Of a DNA stretch of 64,000 bases, positions 1-7,742 are shown piece by piece. The stretch comes from Paeniglutamicibacter psychrophenolicus (GTDB taxonomy: Bacteria > Actinomycetota > Actinomycetes > Actinomycetales > Micrococcaceae). The translations under genes and the position numbers were made by a program. A model generated the notes under the pieces. It did no database searches and had not been told where the DNA came from. It worked only from the letters and a program-made list of their open reading frames with translations. The DNA lies in the NCBI RefSeq assembly GCF_030812255.1, contig NZ_JAUSSH010000007.1, positions 156,978 through 220,977 on the forward strand, written 5' to 3'. Position 1 is the stretch's first letter, and each line of letters begins with the position of its first letter.

Positions 1-111
1 GCCGCAGGCCGAAGCGCATTTCCCGCAGGGTGGCTCGTTGTCGACATCGAACTGAACGGGTACCAGCCAGTACCGATCCGCGACGCCGGCGTCCAGCCAT
101 GATTGAGACAT
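1..111 (-). CDS. Partial small hypothetical protein, cut by window edge
   Basis: An open frame runs leftward from an ATG at 111 to the window edge (37 codons seen). It begins MSQSWLDAGVADRYW and contains a PPCGKCASACG stretch, so it may be a small cysteine-rich or zinc-ribbon protein. It lies 45 nt downstream of the methylase gene on the same strand and could be its operon partner. No clear ribosome binding site is visible and the C-terminus is outside the window, so the call is tentative. Confidence 0.35.
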   Translation of the reverse strand, partial: MSQSWLDAGVADRYWLVPVQFDVDNEPPCGKCASACG

Positions 112-156
112 GAATGCAAGGCGGTCCGGGGCGGAGCGGGAGAAGGCCTGGTGTGA

Positions 157-873
157 CTACATGTGCCGTGCAACGGCAGGCCGCTGGAAAACGAGCAAGG
201 CGTCGGCGACCAAATCGTGTGGGTAGCGATCCCAGAGAATCTCCGTGGTGCCCACAAGGGTGAGGTGCTGTCCAAGCGCGCGTTTGCAGTCGCGGATCAA
301 GTGGGTGGTGAGGTCCATGTGGTGGATGTCTGCCAGGTTCCACACCACGAAGCCACCGGGCACTATGACCCGCGCGCATTGGGCCGCGACGAGGCCGAGC
401 TCGGCCAGGTAGCGGTCGTAGTCTCCGTCATTTTTCTCGTAGGCGCTCAGCGGGTCGGGTTCGTGGTTTTCCGCCGTCATATATGGGGGAGACGCGACGA
501 TGAGGTTGATGTCTGCGTCGGGCAGGGGCGATTCGGCGCCGCGGACGAGGCGCAGCAGTTCCCTGGCGTCTCCCTCGATGATGTGGGCGCCGGACACCCT
601 TTCGTGCAGGTAGTCCACGCGCTCGGGCAGCAGTTCGATGCCGAGGGCTTCCCGCCCCAGTGCGATGGCCCGGAAGAGGGTGGTGCCGAAACCCGCGAAC
701 GGGTCAAAAACCAGGTCGCCGGGCTCGCTGCACCGTTCAATGATGTGGTCCACAATTGCCGAGACCATGTGCACATCTTCGTCGGCGCCCGGCGGTCGCT
801 CGGCCACGAACGTGTCATGCGTTGCGGCCAGTTGCGCATCCAACGGGGATGTGTGGGGCGTACTCTCGATCAA
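157..873 (-). CDS. Orphan DNA methyltransferase (N4/N6 family)
   Basis: The 238-residue protein carries an AdoMet-binding motif DPFAGFGTT at about residues 57-65 and a catalytic SPPY tetrad at 128-131. Together these are the signature of amino-methyltransferases acting on exocyclic amines of cytosine or adenine; SPPY is commoner in m4C enzymes. Motif I precedes motif IV. There is no separate target-recognition domain and no restriction endonuclease nearby, so it looks like a solitary methylase with a regulatory or protective role. The start is TTG at 873, with AAGGA about 12 nt upstream. It diverges from the Phd/RelE pair and shares that intergenic region. An RNA or protein substrate cannot be excluded. 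Confidence 0.75.
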   Translation of the reverse strand: MIESTPHTSPLDAQLAATHDTFVAERPPGADEDVHMVSAIVDHIIERCSEPGDLVFDPFAGFGTTLFRAIALGREALGIELLPERVDYLHERVSGAHIIEGDARELLRLVRGAESPLPDADINLIVASPPYMTAENHEPDPLSAYEKNDGDYDRYLAELGLVAAQCARVIVPGGFVVWNLADIHHMDLTTHLIRDCKRALGQHLTLVGTTEILWDRYPHDLVADALLVFQRPAVARHM

Positions 874-901
874 ATCTTTTTCAAGTCCTTCATCATGCGA
901 A

Positions 902-956
902 GTGTACCCGCCGGGGGACGACGTTCATGTACATCTCCATATGTGAGTTGTACACT
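902..956 (+). promoter_or_regulatory. Promoter and probable Phd operator of the toxin-antitoxin pair
   Basis: Three GTAC-centred partial palindromes lie at 902-907 (GTGTAC), 927-934 (ATGTACAT) and 948-955 (TTGTACAC), with centres about 25 and 21 bp apart. A -35-like TGTACA (928-933) and a -10 TACACT (951-956) are separated by 17 bp, and the -10 ends 6 nt before the antitoxin ATG, implying a leaderless mRNA. Two of the palindromes coincide with the promoter boxes, which fits autorepression by a Phd/YefM-type antitoxin. The phage P1 Phd operator also has a GTGTACAC core. Confidence 0.6.
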
Positions 957-962
957 GGGTTT

Positions 963-1211
963 ATGACAAATGTCAGTGTTGCAGATGCCCGGAACAACTT
1001 TTCAGACGTGATCGCTCGCTCCCAGAAAGAGGCAGTGTTCATTGAACGCCGCGGAAAGCGTGCCGCTGTTGTTATTAGCCCCTCGTTCTATGAGCGGTTA
1101 CTCGAAGCACTCGAAGATGCTGAAGATGTCGCCGCCTTCGATGAGGCGATGGCCGAGGAAGGCCCCAATGTTCCTTGGGCTCAGGTGAAGATCGATCTGG
1201 GCTGGGCGTGA
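963..1211 (+). CDS. Type II antitoxin, Phd/YefM family
   Basis: An 82-residue protein. The N-terminus (VSVADARNNFSDVIARSQ) matches the Phd/YefM DNA-binding fold, in which a small helical dimer binds the operator. The acidic C-terminal half (about 45-82, rich in E and D) is the part expected to wrap and neutralise the toxin. The start is the ATG at 963, set by a -10 box 6 nt upstream. The stop overlaps the toxin start in a GTGA junction, so the two are translationally coupled. By family it should repress its own promoter, more strongly with toxin bound. Confidence 0.88.
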   Translation: MTNVSVADARNNFSDVIARSQKEAVFIERRGKRAAVVISPSFYERLLEALEDAEDVAAFDEAMAEEGPNVPWAQVKIDLGWA

Positions 1212-1465
1212 CCTACCGGGTTGAGCTGCGTCCTGCCGCAATTCGTGCGTTGAAGCGAGTTGACCAGCGGGATCGCGACCGCATTCGGGGTGCGATCGTC
1301 CTCTTGGGTGAGGAGCCGCGGCCGCCGGGCGCTAGGGCGCTCCAGGGGCGGCCCGGCCTTCGTGTTCGTGTGGGGGACTACCGCATCATTTACACGGTCG
1401 ATGACAACATCCTTGTTGTCGCGGTGATCACACTCGGTCATCGCCGCAATGTCTACGAACGTTGA
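1208..1465 (+). CDS. Type II toxin, RelE/ParE family
   Basis: An 85-residue basic protein starting at GTG 1208 inside the antitoxin stop. The C-terminal half, with GLRVRVGDYRIIYTVDD followed by LGHRRNVYER, is the typical RelE-type ending in which conserved Arg and Tyr residues contact mRNA in the ribosomal A site. By family it is a ribosome-dependent mRNA endonuclease that inhibits translation when freed from the Phd-type antitoxin. Its length and gene order (antitoxin first) are normal and it appears intact. Confidence 0.88.
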   Translation: MTYRVELRPAAIRALKRVDQRDRDRIRGAIVLLGEEPRPPGARALQGRPGLRVRVGDYRIIYTVDDNILVVAVITLGHRRNVYER

Positions 1466-1606
1466 GTGCCCACAGGCTGATCCGCGTTCCAGCTACTTCT
1501 GGTGGACCGGTGCGGGGTTCCCACTGAGGACAACCGCTCGCAATACAGGCGCCTTGGACGAAATCGACAACACTGCCTGCCGCCGTGTCGGTCCCCCTCG
1601 GCACGT

Positions 1607-2014
1607 TCAGGAGATCCGGCGCGGCCGCGTCCACCAGAACTCGAGCTGGATGTTGTCCGGATCGCGGAACACCAAGGCCGCGCCGTTGGAGGTGTCCTGG
1701 GCGGGGGAGTGCACGACACCAAGCGCGGTGAGCTGTTCTTCCCAGGCGTCCAGGTCCGCCCGTTCGGCGACGCTGAACCCGATGTGGTCCAGCCCGACGT
1801 TGCGGTCATCGAACCGGGCCACGGGCACCGAGGCGTGCTGGTTGAGTCCGATGACCAGCCCGGTGGCAAGATGCACCAGCACGATCATGATGCGGTTCTC
1901 GAAGTCGGCACGGCGCACGCGCCGCAGGCCGAGCACGTCGCAATACCACCGGGCGCTGGACTCGGCATCTGAAACCGACAGGTCGATGTGCGATGGCGTG
2001 CCGAAATCGGGCAT
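1607..2014 (-). CDS. VOC family (glyoxalase/dioxygenase fold) protein
   Basis: The start is the ATG at 2014, preceded by GGAGGA, giving 135 residues. The open frame extends further upstream but without VOC similarity. The sequence has the beta-alpha-beta-beta-beta halves of the vicinal oxygen chelate fold: HIDLSVSD at the start, ARWYCDVLGL, then GLDHIGFSV and FRDPDNIQLEFWW near the end. Likely metal ligands are the early His, the His of DHIGF and the Glu of QLEF. Substrate is unknown; relatives include glyoxalase I-like enzymes and antibiotic resistance proteins. Confidence 0.8.
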   Translation of the reverse strand: MPDFGTPSHIDLSVSDAESSARWYCDVLGLRRVRRADFENRIMIVLVHLATGLVIGLNQHASVPVARFDDRNVGLDHIGFSVAERADLDAWEEQLTALGVVHSPAQDTSNGAALVFRDPDNIQLEFWWTRPRRIS

Positions 2015-2152
2015 GGCTTCCTCCTCTTTCCCACTCGAGCATAGCCCCGCAAGGTTGCCCAAGGGAGGGCCGCGCGAGCCTCGGTCGGACAGCAAGACGT
2101 CGCGCGCTTCGCGTCCGTTGCACGTGGCCCTCGACAGGTTCATGCTGGAGTC

Positions 2153-2404
2153 ATGGGATTCCTCAAGGCGTCGCGGAACCTGCCAAAACCATTGGCCTAC
2201 GCCCTTCTGGGCGCCATGTGGTGTGGTCTGCTGGGCGGAGTGGTTGGCTTGCTCGTCGGACTGAGCGTCTATCCACCCACAGCTTGGTTCGCCGTGCTTG
2301 AAATCGGCATTCCAGCGGCACTGCTGGGCTTTGTTGCCGGGTTGCTCGTTGGGGCGGCGATGTTGGTCGTGGACAGGGGACATGGCGCCAAGCCAAGCCA
2401 CTGA
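2153..2404 (+). CDS. Small two-TM membrane protein, function unknown
   Basis: An 83-residue protein with two hydrophobic helices, about 16-38 and 45-72, both glycine- and valine-rich, and a short charged C-terminus ([10 protein letters not shown]). A CATGCT sequence ends 6 nt before the ATG and may be a -10 box, while GGAG lies too close to the start to be a normal ribosome binding site. It sits between a VOC gene and a HIT gene, both on the other strand, so context gives no function. I do not recognise a named family. Confidence 0.5.
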   Translation: MGFLKASRNLPKPLAYALLGAMWCGLLGGVVGLLVGLSVYPPTAWFAVLEIGIPAALLGFVAGLLVGAAMLVVDRGHGAKPSH

Positions 2405-2438
2405 ACCGGATCGCCGCTGGAACGTCTCACCGCGATTC

Positions 2439-2858
2439 TTACCGGCCGGGGCGCAGCAACCGTGCCGTGGCGGCCAACTCGTCCGCGGTGGGCCTGGTTG
2501 CTGGTGCCTCGACGAATCCGAACCCGTCGTTCTCCACGCGCGGAATGACATGCAGGTGTGCATGGAACACCGATTGCTCGGCAACTTCACCGTTGGACAT
2601 CAACAGGTTGATGCCCTCGCATGGCAGCGGGGAATCACGCAGGGAATCGGCAACGCGGCGGGCGAGATCGAACATCGCCGCGGACGTCGCCACATCCAGG
2701 CCGTGGATGTCGCGCACATGCTTCCGGGGAACCACCAGGGTGTGCCCGGCATTGATGGGTGCCGCGTCAAGGAAGGCAACGCAATGCGCATTCGATGCCA
2801 CCACGTGCCCCTCGACGTTGCCGGAGGCGATCTCGCAAAAAACGCACTTCTCATCCAT
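2439..2858 (-). CDS. HIT family nucleotide hydrolase/transferase
   Basis: A histidine-triad protein of about 139 residues. CVFCEI near the N-terminus and the HAHLHV triad at about 99-103 are diagnostic; the middle His is the nucleophile in HIT enzymes that cleave nucleoside phosphoramidates or dinucleoside polyphosphates. I prefer ATG 2858 (MDEKCVFC) to the upstream ATG 2870, because a TATGCT box ends 7 nt before 2858 and would make the mRNA leaderless. The gene is divergent from hisE. The exact substrate cannot be told from sequence. Confidence 0.85.
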   Translation of the reverse strand: MDEKCVFCEIASGNVEGHVVASNAHCVAFLDAAPINAGHTLVVPRKHVRDIHGLDVATSAAMFDLARRVADSLRDSPLPCEGINLLMSNGEVAEQSVFHAHLHVIPRVENDGFGFVEAPATRPTADELAATARLLRPGR

Positions 2859-2865
2859 GAAGGTG

Positions 2866-2871
2866 AGCATA
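2866..2871 (-). promoter_or_regulatory. -10 box of the HIT gene (leaderless)
   Basis: On the minus strand TATGCT lies 7 nt upstream of ATG 2858 with no ribosome binding site between. This spacing puts the transcription start at or next to the start codon. No good -35 is visible. Confidence 0.45.
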
Positions 2872-3000
2872 GTCCGTGGCCAGGTGCCGGATCGAGGCGC
2901 AAGCGCGTGTCCCGGGTCGTGGCCGCGTCATGTTGGCCCGTCGCGGGGAGTCCTTCGTCACAATGGGGGCGCGGTTGTGAATGCTTTCAACGGGCCAAGA

Positions 3001-3006
3001 TATCCT
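3001..3006 (+). promoter_or_regulatory. -10 box of the hisE promoter (leaderless)
   Basis: TATCCT ends 6 nt before the GTG start of hisE, and there is no Shine-Dalgarno sequence. The predicted transcript begins at the start codon. A TTGTGA at 2975-2980 is a poor -35 candidate, with 20-bp spacing. Confidence 0.5.
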
Positions 3007-3012
3007 GACCAT

Positions 3013-3276
3013 GTGAAAACTTTTGACACCCTCTTCGCCGAACTCTCCGAGAAGGCCAAGACCCGCCCCGAAGGTTCGCGTACCATCGCCGAACTGGATT
3101 CTGGCGTGCATGGCATCGGAAAGAAGGTCGTGGAGGAAGCCGCCGAAGTGTGGATGGCTGCCGAATACGAATCCGACGAGGCCGCCGCCGAAGAAATCTC
3201 CCAGCTGCTCTATCACCTGCAGGTGATGATGATCGCCAAGGGCCTGACTCTGCAGGACGTTTACAAGCATCTCTAG
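3013..3276 (+). CDS. hisE: Phosphoribosyl-ATP pyrophosphatase
   Basis: An 87-residue cytosolic enzyme that hydrolyses phosphoribosyl-ATP to phosphoribosyl-AMP, the second step of histidine synthesis. The all-alpha MazG-like core is plain: [14 protein letters not shown] carries the acidic Mg-binding residues, followed by [16 protein letters not shown]. The start is GTG 3013, chosen because [14 protein letters not shown] is the usual N-terminus and a -10 box lies 6 nt upstream. It heads a his cluster with hisG and hisF; hisI, the next step, is separate at 12183. Confidence 0.93.
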   Translation: MKTFDTLFAELSEKAKTRPEGSRTIAELDSGVHGIGKKVVEEAAEVWMAAEYESDEAAAEEISQLLYHLQVMMIAKGLTLQDVYKHL

Positions 3277-3318
3277 CCGCCGCATTCGGGAGACGTCCTT
3301 TTCCCGTGCCGCGGCGGC

Positions 3319-3338
3319 CAACAAACACCCATTTGTTG
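3319..3338 (+). promoter_or_regulatory. Small hairpin in the hisE-hisG gap
   Basis: CAACAAA pairs with TTTGTTG across a CACCCA loop, 47 nt before hisG. It is short and AT-rich and lacks a T tail, so it is more likely an mRNA processing or stability element than a terminator. Confidence 0.3.
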
Positions 3339-3385
3339 TCCTCATGCCGTAACACCCCCCCAGAGCCTGAAACGAGAAACGCACC

Positions 3386-4234
3386 ATGCTGCGAGTAGCA
3401 CTTCCCAACAAGGGAGCCCTGTCCGAAATCGCCTCGACCATGTTGTTGGAGGCCGGATACGTCCAGCGCCGCGACAACCGCGAACTGGTCATGGTCGACC
3501 CCGACAACGACGTGGAGTTCTTCTACCTCCGCCCCCGTGACATCGCCGTGTACGTCGGCGGCGGCATCCTCGATGTCGGCATCACCGGACGCGACCTGTA
3601 CCTCGACGCCGAGGTCAACGACCACGTCGACGAGGTCCTGCCGCTGGGCATCGGCAACGCCGCCTTCCGCTTCGCCGGCCCCGCCGGTTCCTTCACGCAC
3701 CAGAACGAGCTCAACGGCAAGCGCATCGCCACCAGCTACGACGCCCTGCTGCGCAGCTACCTGATCGAGAACAACATCGACGCCTCGGTGGTCCGCCTCG
3801 ACGGCGCCGTCGAGTCCTCGGTCCGCCTGGGCGTGGCCGACGCCATCGCCGACGTGGTGGAAACCGGAAACACGCTCAAGGCCGCGGGCATGGAGGTCTT
3901 CGGGGACCCCATCCTGAAGTCCGAAGCCGTGCTCATCGGCCGCACCGGCCGCACCCCGGCCGGCCTGGAGGTCCTCAAGCGCCGGCTCACCGGCGTGCTG
4001 GTGGCCCGCCGCTACGTCATGCTCGACTACGACGTGCGCCGGGACCTTGTCGACGAGGCCACCCGGCTGACCCCGGGCCTGGAATCCCCGACGGTGTCCC
4101 CGCTGCAGGACTCGGACTGGGTCGCCGTGCGCGCGATGGTCAAGAAGAGCCACACCAACAACATCATGGATGAGCTGTACAACATCGGCGCCCGCGCCAT
4201 CCTTGTCACCAACATCCACGCCTGCCGCATCTAG
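3386..4234 (+). CDS. hisG: ATP phosphoribosyltransferase, long form
   Basis: A 282-residue enzyme for the committed step of histidine synthesis, joining ATP and PRPP. MLRVALPNKGALSE is the standard start and GGGILDVGITGRD lies in domain I. The PRPP-binding stretch is DAIADVVETGNTLKAAG. The C-terminal ACT-like regulatory domain (about 212-282, VSPLQDSDWVAVRAM onward, ending in LVTNIHACRI) marks the long hexameric form, normally feedback-inhibited by histidine; no HisZ is needed. It is downstream of hisE and upstream of hisF. Confidence 0.95.
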   Translation: MLRVALPNKGALSEIASTMLLEAGYVQRRDNRELVMVDPDNDVEFFYLRPRDIAVYVGGGILDVGITGRDLYLDAEVNDHVDEVLPLGIGNAAFRFAGPAGSFTHQNELNGKRIATSYDALLRSYLIENNIDASVVRLDGAVESSVRLGVADAIADVVETGNTLKAAGMEVFGDPILKSEAVLIGRTGRTPAGLEVLKRRLTGVLVARRYVMLDYDVRRDLVDEATRLTPGLESPTVSPLQDSDWVAVRAMVKKSHTNNIMDELYNIGARAILVTNIHACRI

Positions 4235-4303
4235 CAAGGCACCCCAGCGCAGTACCCCTCGAAGAACACCGCTCTTCACTACTTTTCCAGGAGTTGATCC
4301 TTC

Positions 4304-5074
4304 ATGACTGTTGCGATCCGTGTGATCCCATGCCTCGACGTGGACAACGGCCGAGTCGTCAAGGGAGTGAACTTCGAGGGGCTGCGTGATGCCGGCGACC
4401 CGGTGGAACTGGCCAAGCGCTACAACGCCGCGGGCGCCGACGAGATCACCTTCCTCGACGTCACGGCTTCCTCGGGCAACCGCGAGACCACCTATGACGT
4501 GGTCGCCAAGACCGCCGAGGAAATTTTCATCCCGCTGACCGTCGGCGGCGGCGTGCGCGCCGTCGAGGACGTGGACCGCCTGCTGCGCGCCGGGGCCGAC
4601 AAGGCCTCGATCAACACCGCGGCCGTCGACCGCCCCGAGGTCATCAACGAAATCACCCAGCGCTTTGGTTCCCAGGTCCTGGTGCTCTCCCTTGATGCCC
4701 GCCGCACCGACAACCCGGACGTGGCCTCGGGCTTCGAGGTGACCACCCACGGTGGGCGCACCGGCACCGGCCGTTGCGCCGTGGCCTGGGCCAAGGAAGC
4801 GGCCGAGCGCGGCGTGGGCGAGATCCTGTTGAACTCGATCGACGCCGACGGCACCAAGGACGGATTCGACCTGGAAATGATCCGTGCCGTGCGCGCGGCT
4901 GTCACCGTGCCGCTGATCGCCTCGGGCGGCGCCGGTGGACCCGAACACTTTCCTCCGGCCATTGCCGCCGGGGCGGATGCGGTGCTTGCCGCCTCCATCT
5001 TCCACTTTGGCCCGGACGACATGATCAAGCAGGTCAAGGACGCCATCCGTGAAGCCGGTTTCCCGGTCCGCTGA
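4304..5074 (+). CDS. hisF: Imidazole glycerol phosphate synthase, cyclase subunit
   Basis: A 256-residue TIM barrel. With HisH it closes the imidazole ring, producing IGP and the purine intermediate AICAR. Seen in sequence: the first strand [15 protein letters not shown] with the catalytic Asp (D13 region), [20 protein letters not shown], and the second catalytic Asp in [15 protein letters not shown], with phosphate-binding GG motifs. Length is typical. AGGAG lies 6 nt before the ATG. hisH and hisA are not in this window, so the his genes are scattered. Confidence 0.96.
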   Translation: MTVAIRVIPCLDVDNGRVVKGVNFEGLRDAGDPVELAKRYNAAGADEITFLDVTASSGNRETTYDVVAKTAEEIFIPLTVGGGVRAVEDVDRLLRAGADKASINTAAVDRPEVINEITQRFGSQVLVLSLDARRTDNPDVASGFEVTTHGGRTGTGRCAVAWAKEAAERGVGEILLNSIDADGTKDGFDLEMIRAVRAAVTVPLIASGGAGGPEHFPPAIAAGADAVLAASIFHFGPDDMIKQVKDAIREAGFPVR

Positions 5075-5078
5075 CCCC

Positions 5079-5825
5079 GTGCCCCTGGACGAAACCATGT
5101 CCAGGGGCTGGCAGGCACTGACAGAAGAACCCGTTGACGGCTGGAGGTGCCGGTTTTCCGGTGGCGTGACCAAGCGCGCGAACTCGGTGCTGCCGCTGTC
5201 GGAGCCGTGCGACGTAGCCGCGGCGATCTCAGCGGCCGAGGACCGCTATGCCGGCAAGGCCCTGCCCGCCGTTTTCCAGGTCAGCCCGGACTCCCTGCCG
5301 ACGGATCTCGATGCACTCTTGGCCGAACGCGGCTACCTGCTGGATTCGCCCACCCTGGTCCAGTACCTGCCCCTGGAGGACTCCGGCAACCAGCCGCCTG
5401 TTCCCGTCGATGCGCGCATCGAGCTGTCCGGACTACCCAGCGAGGGGTGGCTCAATGCCTTCTGGGAGGTCGAAGGGCCGCACGGTGCACCGCAGCAAGG
5501 CATCAGCCGCGACATCCTGGCCAACACCGATTCCATCTATGCCTCGTTGGCCGTCGACGGCGCCATCGAGGCCGTGGCCCGGCTGGCACTGGTCGGGAAC
5601 CTGGGCGGTATCTATTCCGTGGCCACCCGCGAAGCGTTCCGCTCCCGCGGCCACGGACGCGCGGTGGTGCGGGCCCTGCTCGTCGAGGCATCTAGGCTGC
5701 AACTGGCGGGAGTGTGGCTGCAGGTCGTCGAATCAAACCTCGTGGCCCGTGCGCTCTACGAATCCATGGGCTTTGAAAGTGTTTCCCGCTACCACTACCG
5801 GGTGGGGCCCGCCGCCCGTCGGTGA
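5079..5825 (+). CDS. GNAT family N-acetyltransferase
   Basis: The C-terminal half shows the GNAT acetyl-CoA site: IYSVATREAFRSRGHGRAVV (an R-x-x-G-x-G/A version) followed by LQVVESNLVARALYESMGFE. The N-terminal 100 residues resemble the duplicated, degenerate GNAT-like lobe seen in longer members. I use GTG 5079, 4 bp after the hisF stop, which implies translational coupling; GTG 5049 inside hisF and ATG 5097 are alternatives. The acceptor is unknown and the link to histidine synthesis is only positional. Confidence 0.8.
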   Translation: MPLDETMSRGWQALTEEPVDGWRCRFSGGVTKRANSVLPLSEPCDVAAAISAAEDRYAGKALPAVFQVSPDSLPTDLDALLAERGYLLDSPTLVQYLPLEDSGNQPPVPVDARIELSGLPSEGWLNAFWEVEGPHGAPQQGISRDILANTDSIYASLAVDGAIEAVARLALVGNLGGIYSVATREAFRSRGHGRAVVRALLVEASRLQLAGVWLQVVESNLVARALYESMGFESVSRYHYRVGPAARR

Positions 5826-5867
5826 CGATCCGGTGTCATGGCACGGAGCGGATCCGGACCCGATTTC

Positions 5868-6503
5868 TCACGCTGTCCTGGAAGGCTCTTCCTGCTGCGT
5901 GGAATTCCCCTGGAGCTGGAACCCGGCCAACAGTAGCTCAAGGCCGTACTCGAAGGTCATCCACGCCCTGTCCTGTACTGCCAGCCCCGCCTCCAGCGCG
6001 GCATTCAGGGCCGCAGAGTTCTCCTCGGCGGATTCCCAGACCTGGGACGGGGCAGCGGCATCCAGCGCCGAGCCCAGCACAAAGGAGTCCAGCACGGTGA
6101 TCGCAGCCAGCGAGTCCGCCGCGCTGAAGCCGCCGGCCGCGAAGGCCCTGGCCAGCAGGTCGTAGACCCGCAAGGTCCCCTCGTCCCGCACGGTGTGCGC
6201 CGTGAACAGGGGAATCAGTTTAGGGTGCTTGGCATAGGAGCGCATGTACCCCTTGGCGATCTGACGCAAGGTGTCCACCCAGTCGCCGCCGGGCTCCGGC
6301 AGCTCGATCTCGCCCATGGCCGCCCCGCGCATCATTTCCACGATGTCGTCCTTGGACGCGACGTGGTTGTAGAGCGAGGAGGGGCTGACTCCCATGGCCT
6401 TGGCCAGCTGCGGGATGGTGAACTCGCCGTGATTGTCCACCAGGGAGAGCGCCGCATCGGCAATGGCGGGAGCGGATAGCTTGGGGCTGCGTGGGCGGGC
6501 CAT
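5868..6503 (-). CDS. TetR family transcriptional repressor
   Basis: A 211-residue regulator. The N-terminal helix-turn-helix (about 10-55) includes FTIPQLAKAMGVSPSSLYNHVASKDDIVE, a classical TetR recognition helix; the rest is a helical ligand-binding domain of the TetR_C type. AGGAG precedes the ATG. It diverges from the agmatine deiminase operon, with two matching palindromes in the shared intergenic region, so it very probably represses both directions and is relieved by a small molecule. A polyamine-related inducer is inference from the neighbours. Confidence 0.9.
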   Translation of the reverse strand: MARPRSPKLSAPAIADAALSLVDNHGEFTIPQLAKAMGVSPSSLYNHVASKDDIVEMMRGAAMGEIELPEPGGDWVDTLRQIAKGYMRSYAKHPKLIPLFTAHTVRDEGTLRVYDLLARAFAAGGFSAADSLAAITVLDSFVLGSALDAAAPSQVWESAEENSAALNAALEAGLAVQDRAWMTFEYGLELLLAGFQLQGNSTQQEEPSRTA

Positions 6504-6550
6504 GTGGTGTTGCTCCTGGGATCGCGGGGGAATGCTGGCACAACAAGTCT

Positions 6551-6624
6551 AACGAATCAAATTCGTTTTACCCCTTGCGCCGCGTGATCCAAGCCACCAT
6601 AATTAAACGAATTAGATTCGTTTA
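6551..6624. promoter_or_regulatory. Two palindromic operators, likely for the divergent TetR regulator
   Basis: Two near-identical inverted repeats share the arms ACGAAT and ATTCGT separated by 3 bp. The first is at 6551-6567 (AACGAAT, CAA, ATTCGTT). The second, at 6604-6624, has longer 9-bp arms (TAAACGAAT, TAG, ATTCGTTTA). Their centres are 55 bp apart. They sit between the TetR start (6503) and the agmatine deiminase start (6708), in otherwise GC-rich sequence, and are the obvious binding sites for the adjacent repressor. Confidence 0.75.
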
Positions 6625-6707
6625 CTGTGACGGTGATGTCCGCAGGCGCCACTTCCGGCCCGGTGATAAGCATCGGTCACACACCAAGCACTTGCAGGAG
6701 AACCACC

Positions 6708-7742
6708 ATGAGCTGGACCATGCCCGCCGAGACCTCGGCCCAGAAACGCGTGTGGATGGCCTTCCCTCACGAGGGGTACACCCTCGGGGAGACCGAATCC
6801 GAGGCCCACGCGGCCCGCAGCACCTGGGCCAACGTCGCCCACTCCGTGGCGGAGTTCGCCCCGGTGGTCATGGTGGTGGACCCGGAAGACACCCACATCG
6901 CCGCACGGTACCTCGACGAGCGCATCGAGATCCGCACCGCGGAACTCAATGATGCCTGGATGCGTGACATCGGCCCCACCTTCGTCACCAATGCCGCGGG
7001 CGAACTGGCGGCCGTCGACTGGGTCTTCAACGGCTGGGGTGCCCAGGGATGGGCGGCCTGGGACAAGGACGAAAAGATCGGTGCGGCGGTGGCCGCCTGG
7101 GCCGGGGCGCCGCGCATCGCCTCGAACCTTGTCAACGAGGGCGGGGCCATCCACGTGGACGGCGAGGGCACCGTGCTGGCCACCGAATCGGTCCAGCTGG
7201 ACCCGGGGCGCAACCCCGGGACCACCAAGGAAGAGGTCGAGGCCGAGTTCGCCCGCACGCTGGGTGCCACCAAGGTGCACTGGCTGCCGCGCGGCCTGGC
7301 CCGCGACACCGAGGAGTTCGGCACCCGCGGCCACGTGGATATCGTTGCCACGATCCCCTCCCCGGGCACCGTGCTCATCCACTCCCAGCAAAACCCGGAA
7401 CACCCGGATTATGCGATCTGCCAGGAACTGATCTCCACCTTCCACGGAGCCTCCGACGCCAAGGGCCGCGAATTCAACGTCATCGAGGTCCCGGCCCCCA
7501 CCGTGCTGCGCGACGCGGAGGGCTTCGTGGACTACAGCTACATCAACCACCTGGTCATCAACGACGGCGTGGTGGCCTGCACCTTCGACGACCCGAACGA
7601 CGAAGCGGCCCTTGCCGTGCTGGCCGCGGCCTACCCGGGGCGGAAGGTCGTGGGCGTGGATGCCCGGGAGCTCTACGCCCGCGGCGGCGGCATCCACTGC
7701 ATCACCCAGCAGGAACCAGTGGCATTGGTGCGCAAGCCATGA
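6708..7742 (+). CDS. aguA: Agmatine deiminase / peptidylarginine deiminase family
   Basis: A 344-residue member of the agmatine deiminase family (PAD_porph), converting agmatine to N-carbamoylputrescine and ammonia. Key stretches are WMRDIGPTFV, NEGGAIHVDGEG, RGHVDIVA and, near the C-terminus, GGGIHCITQQ with the catalytic Cys. The ATG at 6708 has GCAGGAG just upstream; the open frame starts earlier but without family similarity. The stop overlaps the permease start (ATGA), so they form one operon. Context (uptake permease, amidase, TetR) suggests catabolism of agmatine or a related guanidino compound. Confidence 0.88.
   Translation: MSWTMPAETSAQKRVWMAFPHEGYTLGETESEAHAARSTWANVAHSVAEFAPVVMVVDPEDTHIAARYLDERIEIRTAELNDAWMRDIGPTFVTNAAGELAAVDWVFNGWGAQGWAAWDKDEKIGAAVAAWAGAPRIASNLVNEGGAIHVDGEGTVLATESVQLDPGRNPGTTKEEVEAEFARTLGATKVHWLPRGLARDTEEFGTRGHVDIVATIPSPGTVLIHSQQNPEHPDYAICQELISTFHGASDAKGREFNVIEVPAPTVLRDAEGFVDYSYINHLVINDGVVACTFDDPNDEAALAVLAAAYPGRKVVGVDARELYARGGGIHCITQQEPVALVRKP

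Noticed and set aside
2987..5173. 728-residue minus-strand open frame opposite hisE-hisG-hisF
   Set aside because: It is the reverse complement of well-identified his genes, and its composition (long Gly/Asp/Val/His runs) is typical of antisense frames in GC-rich DNA.
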